A stretch of DNA of 18,895 nucleotides, taken from contig JAOPUS010000020.1 of assembly GCA_025963345.1 (NCBI GenBank), forward strand, positions 1 through 18,895, in the 5' to 3' direction. Under the pieces are notes generated by a model. It made no database searches and was not told where the DNA came from. It was given only the letters and a program-made list of their open reading frames with translations. This document shows positions 1-6,923 of the stretch, piece after piece. Source of the stretch: Blastococcus sp. (GTDB lineage Bacteria; Actinomycetota; Actinomycetes; Mycobacteriales; Geodermatophilaceae). Position 1 is the first letter of the stretch. Each line of letters opens with the position of its first letter. Both the position numbers and the translations under genes were made by a program.

Positions 1-660
1 CCGGCCGACCAGCAGGTGGTGCGGATGCACCCGGCCGCGATCCAGCCGTCGGGCACGGACGTCCCGGAGGCCGGCCGCGACCAGCCAGCGAGCCCGCTCG
101 TCGGGGTCGGTGAACACGAACTCCGGGGACCCTTCGGTGATCTTCAGGACCCGGACCGACAGCGCCTCCTGCATGGCGTTCCACCGGGCCTTCCACCGAG
201 GCCGGATGGCCATGTCCTTGACCACCAGCACCCCTCCGGGGGCCAGCACCGCCGCACATGACTCCAGCAGTGCCCGCTGGGCCGTCTCGTCGAGCAGGTA
301 GAGCACGTCCACCAGGACGACGGCGTCCCATGGACCGTCCGGAACCGAGCCGGAGTCGCCGACCGCGAAGTCCAGTCGCCCACCGGCGAGCGACTCGGCC
401 GCCGCCGCGACCGCGATCTTGTCCGCGTCGATGTCCACGCCGTGCACCTGCAGCCCGGGCGACCGCTGGGCGAGATAGCCGCTGAACAGGCCGTGCCCGC
501 AGCCGACCTCGAGTACCCGGCCCGAGGACGGGAGCACCTCGACGACCGCCGGGAACGGGCAGGTCAGCCAGCGCACGAGGACGTGCAGCCGGTCCCCCAG
601 GGGCGCCTTCCGATAGGCGCGCAGCGCCGTCAGCGCCGCAGTGTCGGGCCAGCGGCTCAC
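1..660 (-). CDS. Class I SAM-dependent methyltransferase, 3' end outside window
   Basis: A methyltransferase of unknown substrate; 220 codons are visible and the frame is still open at base 1. The class I Rossmann fold is clear: motif I VLEVGCGHGLFS (about residues 49-60), the acidic end of strand 2 in VHGVDIDADK (72-81, Asp77/Asp79), motif II/III around DAVVLVDVLYLL (112-123) and the post-motif LAPGGVLVVKDM (139-150). The GTG start at 660 overlaps the stop of the upstream deacetylase gene as GTGA, which implies translational coupling and membership of the glycosyltransferase operon. In that context a sugar or glycolipid O/N-methyltransferase is plausible, but the sequence alone does not fix the substrate. 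The visible part already reaches the usual family size, so probably only a few residues are missing. Confidence 0.88.
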   Translation of the reverse strand, partial: MSRWPDTAALTALRAYRKAPLGDRLHVLVRWLTCPFPAVVEVLPSSGRVLEVGCGHGLFSGYLAQRSPGLQVHGVDIDADKIAVAAAAESLAGGRLDFAVGDSGSVPDGPWDAVVLVDVLYLLDETAQRALLESCAAVLAPGGVLVVKDMAIRPRWKARWNAMQEALSVRVLKITEGSPEFVFTDPDERARWLVAAGLRDVRARRLDRGRVHPHHLLVGR

Positions 661-1496
661 CCGGCGGCCGCCACGTCGGCGAACGTGCCCAGCCGCCAGC
701 CCTGCCGCTCGACCAGAGTCCGGGTCGACGGCGAGGTCAGCATGGCCAGCTCGTCGCCCCAGCGGTAACCCCAGCCGAACCGGGCGAGGTCGGACTCCCC
801 CGCCTCGCCGGGGTGGGTGTTGACCTCGGCCGTCGCCGCCCCGCCGTCGGTCAGCTGCTGCAGCGCGACGGCAAACCGCTCGCCGTCCAGGTGCCCCGCC
901 TCGTCCAGCCCGGCATAGGCGTCGGTGGTGACCAACGCGGCTCGGTCGAGCCTGCGGCGGAGCCGTCCGGCCAGCAGCCGCACCCCGGCGCCCAACGGCC
1001 CACGGCGCCGGCTCCCGGGCAGCCGCACGCAGGGAATACCGGCCTCGCGGGCCAGGTCCACGACGACGGCGGCGACCGCGGGCCACAGGTGGGTGTGCTG
1101 GTGGGTGTCCAGGTGGGTGACCGGCACCCCGATGCCCCGGACCCGCTCCAGCTGGGCGCGGAACTCCCGGGCGACGTCGTCTGCGTCTATGCGCCCGGCC
1201 GCCCCGCGGGTGACCACGGTCCGGTAGGAGAGCGGGAAGCGCCCCTCCCGGTCGACGAGCGTGGGCACCTCACGGGCCGACAGCAGCGGCCGGTCCTCCC
1301 CCACGATCGCCAGGTGGGCGCCGAGGGCCAGGTCGCCGGCCTCCCGCACGGTGGTCGCGGCCTGCTCGAATGCCGTCCCGACGGCGAGCACCGACGTCGA
1401 GGTGACGACGCCGTCGGAGTGCGCGCGCCGGACAGCGTGGCAGACCCCGGGGGTGAGGCCCAGATCGTCGGCATTGATCACCAGCAGGCGGCTCAC
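657..1496 (-). CDS. YdjC/ChbG-family carbohydrate deacetylase
   Basis: Predicted metal-dependent deacetylase (279 aa) of the YdjC/ChbG fold. This family removes N-acetyl groups from amino sugars such as chito-oligosaccharides (ChbG), hopanoid-linked GlcNAc (HpnK) and undecaprenyl-phosphate GalNAc (Francisella NaxD). The family signatures are present: NADDLGLTPG at 8-17 with Asp10/Asp11, GAHLAI with His61, HLDTHQHTH at 128-136 with a cluster of metal-ligand histidines, and NTHPGE at 226-231. Length is normal and no signal peptide or membrane helix is seen, so it should be cytoplasmic. The frame stays open far upstream, but that part is a shadow of the glycosyltransferase genes. The GTG at 1496 is preferred because it starts the family N-terminus and overlaps the upstream stop as GTGA. 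The neighbours suggest that its substrate is a polyprenyl-phosphate-linked N-acetyl sugar (inference). Confidence 0.9.
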   Translation of the reverse strand: MSRLLVINADDLGLTPGVCHAVRRAHSDGVVTSTSVLAVGTAFEQAATTVREAGDLALGAHLAIVGEDRPLLSAREVPTLVDREGRFPLSYRTVVTRGAAGRIDADDVAREFRAQLERVRGIGVPVTHLDTHQHTHLWPAVAAVVVDLAREAGIPCVRLPGSRRRGPLGAGVRLLAGRLRRRLDRAALVTTDAYAGLDEAGHLDGERFAVALQQLTDGGAATAEVNTHPGEAGESDLARFGWGYRWGDELAMLTSPSTRTLVERQGWRLGTFADVAAAG

Positions 1497-2242
1497 CGGG
1501 CGGCCGGGGCCAGCCGGGCCAGCTCGGCCCGCAGCTGACGCATCTCCGTGAGCATCCGGCGGATGACGGCAACGGAGGACAGCGTCGAGACTCCGCGGGA
1601 GCGGGGGAAGTAGTCCACCCCGATCTGCACGATGTGGAAGCCCAGCCTCTGGGCCCGGATGACCAACTCGGCGTCGATGAACGAGCCCTCGCTGACCGGC
1701 TGCGTGAGGTCGAGAACGCGCCGACGGACCAGCTTGAACGCGAAGTTGATGTCCCGCACCCGCGTGCCGAAGGTCAGCTGCACCAGGGAGTTGTAGACGA
1801 AGGAGTAGACGGCGCGACGGGGTCCCTCGCCGGTGCGGTCCAGCCGGTAGGCGCTGACCATGTCCGCCTCGTAGTGGCGCAGCACCCGCAGCGCGCGGCC
1901 CAGCTCGAGCATCTCGAAAGGCAGGTCGGCGTCGGTGTAGAGGACGACGTCGCCGCGCACGGAGGCGAATCCGGTCTTGATGCTCCCGCCGAGCCCACGA
2001 TTGACCGGATGGTGCACCACCCGGACGCGGGCGTCGGCGGCGGCGAGGGCGTCGGCGATCTCCGGAGTGCGATCGGTCGAGCAGTCGTCGACGATCACCA
2101 GCTCGTACGCGGCGATCTCCCCGATGCCGATCAGCCGTTGGCACTCCTCCTCGGCGGCGCGCACGGCCCGTTCGACATAGTCCTCCTCGTTCCACATAGG
2201 GAAGAAGATCGACAGCAGGTCGACTTTGGCCGATTCGTTCAC
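1493..2242 (-). CDS. GT2 glycosyltransferase, polyprenyl-phosphate sugar synthase-like
   Basis: Family 2 (GT-A fold) glycosyltransferase, 249 aa, resembling dolichol/polyprenyl-phosphate mannose or GalNAc synthases. Seen in the sequence: an N-terminal FFPMWNEEDYVE strand-loop (13-24), VIVDDCSTDRTPEI (49-62), NRGLGGSIKTGF (81-92), the metal-binding YTDADLPF (102-109), and SFIDAELVIRAQRLG (187-201) in the acceptor region. It has no C-terminal transmembrane helices, so it is a soluble or peripheral, DPM1/PpgS-sized form. The GTG at 2242 overlaps the upstream GT-C stop (GTGA), and its own stop overlaps the deacetylase start the same way. Expected role: transfer of a nucleotide sugar to polyprenyl phosphate on the cytoplasmic face, giving the donor used by the GT-C enzyme. 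The family call is secure; the identity of the sugar is not visible. Confidence 0.9.
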   Translation of the reverse strand: MNESAKVDLLSIFFPMWNEEDYVERAVRAAEEECQRLIGIGEIAAYELVIVDDCSTDRTPEIADALAAADARVRVVHHPVNRGLGGSIKTGFASVRGDVVLYTDADLPFEMLELGRALRVLRHYEADMVSAYRLDRTGEGPRRAVYSFVYNSLVQLTFGTRVRDINFAFKLVRRRVLDLTQPVSEGSFIDAELVIRAQRLGFHIVQIGVDYFPRSRGVSTLSSVAVIRRMLTEMRQLRAELARLAPAAR

Positions 2243-3537
2243 GAGACCTCCACCCCGTTGACGAAGGCGACCGTGGCGGTGCACAGCCCGACGAAAAGTA
2301 CTGCGAGCACGACCGGCACCAGCCACCGAGAGCGCCGGTCTCCGGCGAGCACCACTGCTGCGGCGGCCAGGACAGGATAGGCAGCCAGCACGTACCGGCC
2401 CGACCCCATGAAGTCCTTGGTACCGATGAACGGGATGGCCAGCGAGACCACGGTGTAGGCGGTGTAGCCCCAACCGAACCGTCGCCAGACGGTGCGCAGC
2501 AGCAGCACCGCGGCGAGGCAGACCAGCGCCTGCGGCACCACCAGGACGACGTCGTCCCATCTTCCGTGGTACAGGGCCCCGAAGAACGGCACCTTGAACC
2601 AGGTGCGCGGTCCCCCCTCCTGGTTCCAGCCCGGGGCGCCCTGGACGGTGGCGAAGGCGAGCGGGTCGCCGAACCGGACACCGAGGTAGACCATCCACGA
2701 GACGAGTCCGGCACCGGACAACAACAGGGCCGCCTGACGCCAGCGCACGAACCGAACCGACTGCACCAACTCCCGGAACGACACGGGCCCGGCCCGCTCG
2801 GTCAGGGGGGCGTCGACCGGCCCTCCGGCGGAGGCCCCCGGGCTCGCGGCACTGCCGACGAGCACTCCTGCGTTCCGGCGCGCGGCCCGATCCTGGGCGA
2901 TCAGCTCGACAGCCCGGACCACCAGGCCCACGGCCACGGCGATCCCGACCGGCCGCCCCGCCGTCGCCAGCGCGCCGACCAATCCGGCAAGCACGTAGTG
3001 CCGGCGCTCCAGCAGGGCGAAGGACCCCAGCGCAGTCAGCAGGAACGACGCGTCGCCGTAGCCGCTGCCGTAGAGGAAGAAGCTGTAGGGGTAGACCAAC
3101 AGCACGGCCACCGCGATGACGGCGGTGCGAGGTTCCACCCGCGTGCGCACCCAGTCGGCGAACAGCATGACGACGCCCGCTGCGCAGATCAGGGTCACCA
3201 GGCCGGCGGCGGTGGAGACGTCCCCGCCGAGGATCGCGCCGACCGCGCGGACCAGGAGGGGATACGCAGGAAAGAACGCGATCGAGGACTGCTGGCCGGG
3301 TGTGTAGGAGTAGCCATCCTCAGCGATCCGGTAGTACCAGCCCGAGTCGCCCTGGAACCACGCATCCAGCCACCCGGGACCGTTCAGGTAGTCGTGGCCG
3401 GGGGTCGGGCCCACGGTGTGATGGGTAACCCAGGCGAGCACCGTCGTGAGCACGGTCACGAGGACGAAAGCACCCAGTGCGTAGACAGGCAGGCGCCGGA
3501 CGACGACCTTCAGCCCCTCTCCCGGCGGCTGCGTCAC
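2239..3537 (-). CDS. GT-C membrane glycosyltransferase (PIG-V-like)
   Basis: Polytopic membrane protein, 432 aa, with a first hydrophobic helix at about 17-37 and roughly ten hydrophobic segments overall. After the first helix comes the extracytoplasmic loop WFQGDSGWYYRIAEDGY (60-76), whose acidic residue (Asp64) in a D-x-x-W-Y context, followed by AFFPAYPLL (87-95), matches the PIG-V / mannosyltransferase 2 type of GT-C enzyme. These use lipid-phosphate-linked sugars as donors outside the membrane. The GTG at 3537 was chosen because the upstream continuation of the frame is arginine/proline-rich and overlaps the divergent transporter. No ribosome binding site precedes it, but a TAGATT -10-like element ends 7 nt before it, which suggests a leaderless mRNA. 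It is the first gene of a four-gene overlapping operon. The GT-C class is likely; acceptor and sugar are unknown. Confidence 0.85.
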   Translation of the reverse strand: MTQPPGEGLKVVVRRLPVYALGAFVLVTVLTTVLAWVTHHTVGPTPGHDYLNGPGWLDAWFQGDSGWYYRIAEDGYSYTPGQQSSIAFFPAYPLLVRAVGAILGGDVSTAAGLVTLICAAGVVMLFADWVRTRVEPRTAVIAVAVLLVYPYSFFLYGSGYGDASFLLTALGSFALLERRHYVLAGLVGALATAGRPVGIAVAVGLVVRAVELIAQDRAARRNAGVLVGSAASPGASAGGPVDAPLTERAGPVSFRELVQSVRFVRWRQAALLLSGAGLVSWMVYLGVRFGDPLAFATVQGAPGWNQEGGPRTWFKVPFFGALYHGRWDDVVLVVPQALVCLAAVLLLRTVWRRFGWGYTAYTVVSLAIPFIGTKDFMGSGRYVLAAYPVLAAAAVVLAGDRRSRWLVPVVLAVLFVGLCTATVAFVNGVEVS

Positions 3538-3544
3538 GACCGCG

Positions 3545-3550
3545 AATCTA
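3545..3550 (-). promoter_or_regulatory. Candidate -10 element for leaderless glycosyltransferase operon
   Basis: On the minus strand TAGATT fits the actinobacterial TANNNT -10 consensus and is followed by exactly 7 nt before the GTG at 3537, the spacing expected if transcription starts on the first base of the start codon. The -35 region is weak. The 149-bp gap between the divergent starts is clearly less GC-rich than its surroundings, as expected of a promoter region. No clear promoter for the plus-strand transporter was identified in it. Confidence 0.3.
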
Positions 3551-3686
3551 TGTCGGCAGAGGAATCCGAGTACAGGGACACTCGCAATTCGATCGGATCT
3601 TCGACGGGAAATTCCGCCGGGTCGGCCATGAAGCTCTATCGACCGGTCCCGACGACCCGGCCACGACGCACAGAAGCGAGGACGCG

Positions 3687-4592
3687 GTGCTGCTGTCGGT
3701 GCTGGCCGTCGCCGGGGCGGCGCTCTGTTACGGCGCGTCCGCCGTCCTCCAAGCGGCCGCCGTCGCCAGGTCCGGGCGGACCGACCTGACCGGGCTGGTC
3801 GGCGGACTGGCCCGCGATCCCCGCTATCTGTGCGGTCTCCTCCTGGTCGCCGGGGGCTTCCTGCTGTCCGTGGTCGCCATCCGCGCGCTACCGCTGTTCG
3901 TGGTGCAGGCAGGGCGCGCATCCAGCCTCGGGGTCACCGCCCTGCTGGCCGCGCTCGTGCTGGGCACCCGCCTCCATCACCGCGAGAAGCTCGCTCTCGG
4001 CGGGGTCGGCATCGGACTCGTAGCGGTGGCGCTTGCCGCGACGCCGCAAGGACCCGCGGTCGTTCCCGGCGCCGTCCGGTGGGCGGTGCTGGCCGCCGCT
4101 GTCGTACTTGCCGCACTCACCCTTGCCGCGGCCCGAACCCGTCCCTCGGCCCGCACGGCAACCCTTGTCGCGGCCCTGGCCGGCAGCTGTTTCGGGTTGC
4201 TGGCGCTGGCCGCCCGTGTCCTCGGCCCGATCGCCCTCCCCGACGTGCTCACCGATCCCAGCGCGTACGCCGTCGGAGTGGCCAGTGCCGCCGGGTTGGT
4301 CGCCGGCGCCCTGGCCCTCCAGCGGGGCAGCGTGGTCGCGGTGACGACGACGATGGTGGCCACGGAGGCCGTGCTGGGGTCGCTGCTGGGCCTTGCGGTC
4401 GGCGACCGACCGGCCGACGGCATGGCCTGGCTGGCCGCTGCGGGCTTTCTCGCGACGGTCGGAAGTGCCCTGCTGCTGGCCCGCTTCGGCGCGCCCCCGA
4501 CCGATCCGGACGCTCCCGGCGACGCCGGACGGACACAGCACACACCGAAGACCACGACGGCTGAGTCCCGAGGCAGGGACGGAACCGGGTAG
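3687..4592 (+). CDS. DMT/EamA-like transporter
   Basis: Integral membrane protein, 301 aa, made of alternating hydrophobic helices with short charged loops (about nine or ten predicted). It resembles the actinobacterial drug/metabolite transporter group: an N-terminal LCYGASAVLQAAAVARSG, a helix with VVAIRALPLFVVQAGRASSLG, and a second half that repeats the same layout with ALALQRGSVVAVTTTMVATE. The substrate cannot be predicted. The GTG at 3687 is chosen because it begins the first hydrophobic helix and has GCGAGGA just upstream; the longer frame is arginine-rich and lies in the promoter region. The C-terminal 30 or so residues are hydrophilic. It is divergent from the glycosyltransferase operon, with no obvious link to it. 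Confidence 0.8.
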   Translation: MLLSVLAVAGAALCYGASAVLQAAAVARSGRTDLTGLVGGLARDPRYLCGLLLVAGGFLLSVVAIRALPLFVVQAGRASSLGVTALLAALVLGTRLHHREKLALGGVGIGLVAVALAATPQGPAVVPGAVRWAVLAAAVVLAALTLAAARTRPSARTATLVAALAGSCFGLLALAARVLGPIALPDVLTDPSAYAVGVASAAGLVAGALALQRGSVVAVTTTMVATEAVLGSLLGLAVGDRPADGMAWLAAAGFLATVGSALLLARFGAPPTDPDAPGDAGRTQHTPKTTTAESRGRDGTG

Positions 4593-4641
4593 ATCTGCTC
4601 CCGCCCGTGGGGTTCCGGGGCGCCACGCTGGCCTAGTCTCC

Positions 4642-5178
4642 GTGGCCGGCGGCTCGGCTCTCGTGTACGGCCACTCCTCCGGCACGGCGCTGGCCCTGGA
4701 AGCCGCGGCGCGCGGCGTCCGGGTCACCGGGCTGGCGGCCCAGGAGCCTCCCTACACGGTCGCGGAGGGCGGGACCGGTGGGTCCGGGGAGCTTCTCGAA
4801 GGAATACGGGCGCGGATCGGTGCCGGTGACCGCGACGGCGCCGCCGCACTGTTCATGCAGGGCGCCGGAACCCCGTCCGAGGTCATCGCCATGGTCCAGC
4901 AGGGGTCTGGCTGGCCGCGCATGCGCGAGCCCGCACCCTCGCTCGTCTACGACCTCACCCTGTGCAACGGCGGGGTGGTGCCCCGCGAGCGGCTGGCGCG
5001 GATCGGCGTCCCGACCACCACCATCTCGGGTGGCTCCAGTCCGGAGTGGGCCGGCGGGGCCTGCGCAGCCGTGGCGGCCGCCGTCCCCGGTGCGCGCCAC
5101 GTGGTGCTCGCCGGCCAGACCCACGCCGTAGCCCACGACATGGTCGCGCCGGTGCTGATCGACCACTTCCGATCCTGA
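4642..5178 (+). pseudogene. 5'-truncated alpha/beta hydrolase remnant
   Basis: The reading frame encodes the C-terminal two-thirds of an alpha/beta hydrolase. It begins almost at the nucleophile elbow VYGHSSGTALALEAAARG, continues through the cap region (QEPPYTV... GWPRMREPAPSLVYDLTL), PTTTISGGSSPEWAGG, and ends with the catalytic-histidine segment GQTHAVAHDMVAPVL. Normal members are about 260 aa and begin with some 80-90 residues that hold the first strands, the oxyanion loop and a DRRGRGDS-type motif. None of that is present: upstream of about base 4640 there is only the end of the transporter gene and its short trailer. The GTG at 4642 could initiate a protein of about 178 aa, but it would lack the core sheet edge and is unlikely to be active. 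The truncation point lies about 50 bp after the transporter stop. Confidence 0.75.
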
Positions 5179-5215
5179 CCGCTCGGGCGGGCGTGCGGCC
5201 GGCGGACTCACCGCG

Positions 5216-6238
5216 TCAGGGGGCCAGGCCGGTGCCCGGTGGCGGGAGGAACAGTCCCTCGCGGAGTGCGCGGACGGCCAGCCCGGTCCGCGAGGGGGCC
5301 GCCAGCAGATGCATGCTGCGGTGGATGCCGTCGGCGACGGCCTGCACGGTGACCCTCAGGGCCGCGGCGATGCGTTCGTCGGGGAAGTCCGCCACGACGT
5401 ACCCGAGGATCTGCAGTTCCCGGTAGGTCAGGCCGCGCAGATCCGGGTCCGGGGAGACCAGGACGACGGCTCGCAGGTGGTCCAGGCTCTCGCCGCGGCA
5501 GTCCAGCACGCTGACCCGAAGTAGCGCCCCGGTGAGCGCGGCGGCCGGCGCGGGGTGGAGGAAGACCGCGTAGGCGGAACCGGCGTCGAGTCGCTCGGCC
5601 GCCTCCGCGAGGGCCGGCGCCCCTGCAGCGAGTATCCGGTGGGCAGGCAGCCCGGGCAGCGGGAGCACGTTGCCACCGCGGGTCAGCAGGACACCGGCTT
5701 CGGCGTCCCGGACCAGCCGTGCGGCGGCGCGGATCGTGCGCATCCGGTCGACCGCGTGAGCCATCACCCTGGTGACGTGGCCGACCAGGTCACGATCGGA
5801 GACGGTCGGGCGGGCCGGGTCCTCGGTGAGCACCGTCAGGTGCCCGACGTGCCGGCCGTCCGGGGTGAACAATCCGACCCCGAGGGAACCCCCGAAGCCG
5901 GCCGGCCACAGGTACTCCGGCCAGGCGAGCGACTCCGCTGCCGGCATGGGCAGGTCGGTGAGCAGCAACGGCGGGGTCGGCCGGTTCACGCCCACCAGCT
6001 CCAGCTCGGCGTCGCCTTCCGTGCTCTCGCAGTAGGCGTGCAGCGCCTCGACCTCGCCGGTGGCGGCAAGGGCGTAGCGGGCGTGCCGCTCCGGGTCCCG
6101 GACAGAGATCGATGCGGCCTCGAAGTGCACCGCCCGGCCCAGCGCGTCGATCATCTGCTGGGCGCGGTCGCTCAGCGAGACTGGCTCGCTCGCGATCTGC
6201 ACCATTGCCGCCGTGAGCGCCAATGTCGCCGGGTTCAT
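5216..6238 (-). CDS. GAF-like/LuxR-type regulator with diverged HTH
   Basis: Predicted regulator of 340 aa. The N-terminal region (about 1-170) looks like a GAF-type sensor, with SISVRDPERHARY and LGVGLFTPDGRHVGHLTVL as recognisable strands. The C-terminal 74 residues align with a LuxR (GerE) helix-turn-helix: LRGLTYRELQILGYVVADF, then DERIAAALRVTVQAVADGI. The usual recognition-helix pattern (T-V-x-x-H...I-x-x-K-L) is replaced by VQAVADGIHRSMHLLAAPS, so DNA binding may be altered or lost. It is a clear paralog of the protein encoded at 6924-7964, sharing GRHVG(H/F)L, LRGLT(Y/P)REL and the R(E/D)GL(F/Y)(L/V)P end. The ATG at 6238 is preferred, with GGTGGTG upstream; an ATG at 6349 would add a low-complexity Gly/Pro/Arg leader. 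Target genes are unknown. Confidence 0.75.
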   Translation of the reverse strand: MNPATLALTAAMVQIASEPVSLSDRAQQMIDALGRAVHFEAASISVRDPERHARYALAATGEVEALHAYCESTEGDAELELVGVNRPTPPLLLTDLPMPAAESLAWPEYLWPAGFGGSLGVGLFTPDGRHVGHLTVLTEDPARPTVSDRDLVGHVTRVMAHAVDRMRTIRAAARLVRDAEAGVLLTRGGNVLPLPGLPAHRILAAGAPALAEAAERLDAGSAYAVFLHPAPAAALTGALLRVSVLDCRGESLDHLRAVVLVSPDPDLRGLTYRELQILGYVVADFPDERIAAALRVTVQAVADGIHRSMHLLAAPSRTGLAVRALREGLFLPPPGTGLAP

Positions 6239-6453
6239 CTCGGCCACACCACCACCCGGCCTGCCGGAGAGCGGCGGCCGGTTGCCGGGGGCTGCCTCCC
6301 AACCTGCACCGCGACCACCTTCCGATGCCCACAACGAGCTGACGGCCATGAGTAAAGCCCGGTTGGCCCAGCGTCTCTATGCCACCAGCGCAGAGTTCGG
6401 TGCGGTTCGCGCAGGACACGGGACGTGTGACCGGTCCGCGTCGTCTGCGCGAT

Positions 6454-6549
6454 GCCGCCCTCGAAGCGCCGCAGGGTCTCCGACGGTCTCTACCCGAACT
6501 TCTCCTGGTAGGCCGCCGCGAACCGGCTCAGGTACAGGAAACCCCACCG
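6454..6549 (-). pseudogene. Fossil C-terminus of an AraC-family regulator
   Basis: On the minus strand the frame reads RWGFLYLSRFAAAYQEKFG, then a TAG at 6490-6492, then RPSETLRRFEGG. This is the second helix-turn-helix and signature end of AraC-family activators (consensus near GF..LGRFA..YR..FGE.PSETLR). The stop sits exactly where the conserved Glu is expected, so a single GAG to TAG change explains it. Upstream of RWGF the match stops at once and no frame continues the AraC domain, so the rest of the gene is deleted or decayed. It is too short to function. Confidence 0.6.
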
Positions 6550-6773
6550 GCCGTGCCCGTCATGTCGGACCGGAGCACCCCTGCCCGGACAACCGGCTGC
6601 GCCGACCGGCCGCGACCGTGACACGCCGCCCTGCCCCTGGCGGGTGGCCCCGGCCCCGCGGAACCCGCACCAGGAGCGACGGCCCGTGGACGACGCCACG
6701 GGACCGGGCAGCCTGCTGCGTTCATGCTCTGGCTCACTCACCCACCGGGCGACGACGCCACAGGTTCCTGGCC

Positions 6774-6779
6774 TAGCCT
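6774..6779 (+). promoter_or_regulatory. Candidate -10 element upstream of LuxR-type gene
   Basis: TAGCCT fits the TANNNT -10 consensus; the -35 position is not convincing. Transcription from here would start near 6786 and leave a leader of about 138 nt before the ATG at 6924. The same TGGCCTAG(C/T)CT string occurs at 4629-4640, just before the hydrolase remnant. Confidence 0.3.
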
Positions 6780-6786
6780 GTCGCGC

Positions 6787-6800
6787 ACGCACCTGTGCGT
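6787..6800. repeat. 14-bp inverted repeat, possible operator
   Basis: ACGCAC-CT-GTGCGT is a perfect dyad with a 2-nt centre, lying at about +1 to +15 relative to the TAGCCT box at 6774-6779. The place and size suit a dimeric regulator such as a LuxR-type protein acting on its own gene. No second copy was found near the other paralog. Confidence 0.35.
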
Positions 6801-6923
6801 CATCGTCAGCCCAGCAACGGCTGAACCGCTTCCGGGGGTGACGAGTCCCCCTCAGCGCCGGCACCGTGCGCGAGCTGCGGCCGATCCGCAGATCTCGCTG
6901 GCGTGTCGATGCGGGAGTCGAGC

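Larger units (their letters stand above)
6239..6923. other. Gap between divergent LuxR paralogs
   Basis: About 685 bp with no intact gene. It contains a decayed AraC C-terminus (6454-6549, minus strand) and, towards the right, a TAGCCT -10-like box (6774-6779) followed by a 14-bp inverted repeat (6787-6800). The stretches 6240-6450 and 6560-6770 show stop codons and erratic codon use in all frames. I recognise nothing in them. Confidence 0.6.

Noticed and set aside
3538..3921. Upstream extension of the GT-C reading frame
   Set aside because: It would overlap the start of the divergent transporter, is Arg/Pro-rich, and precedes a natural start at the first membrane helix.
5179..5215. Terminator between the hydrolase remnant and the convergent LuxR-type gene
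   Set aside because: GC-rich, but no stem of convincing length was found.
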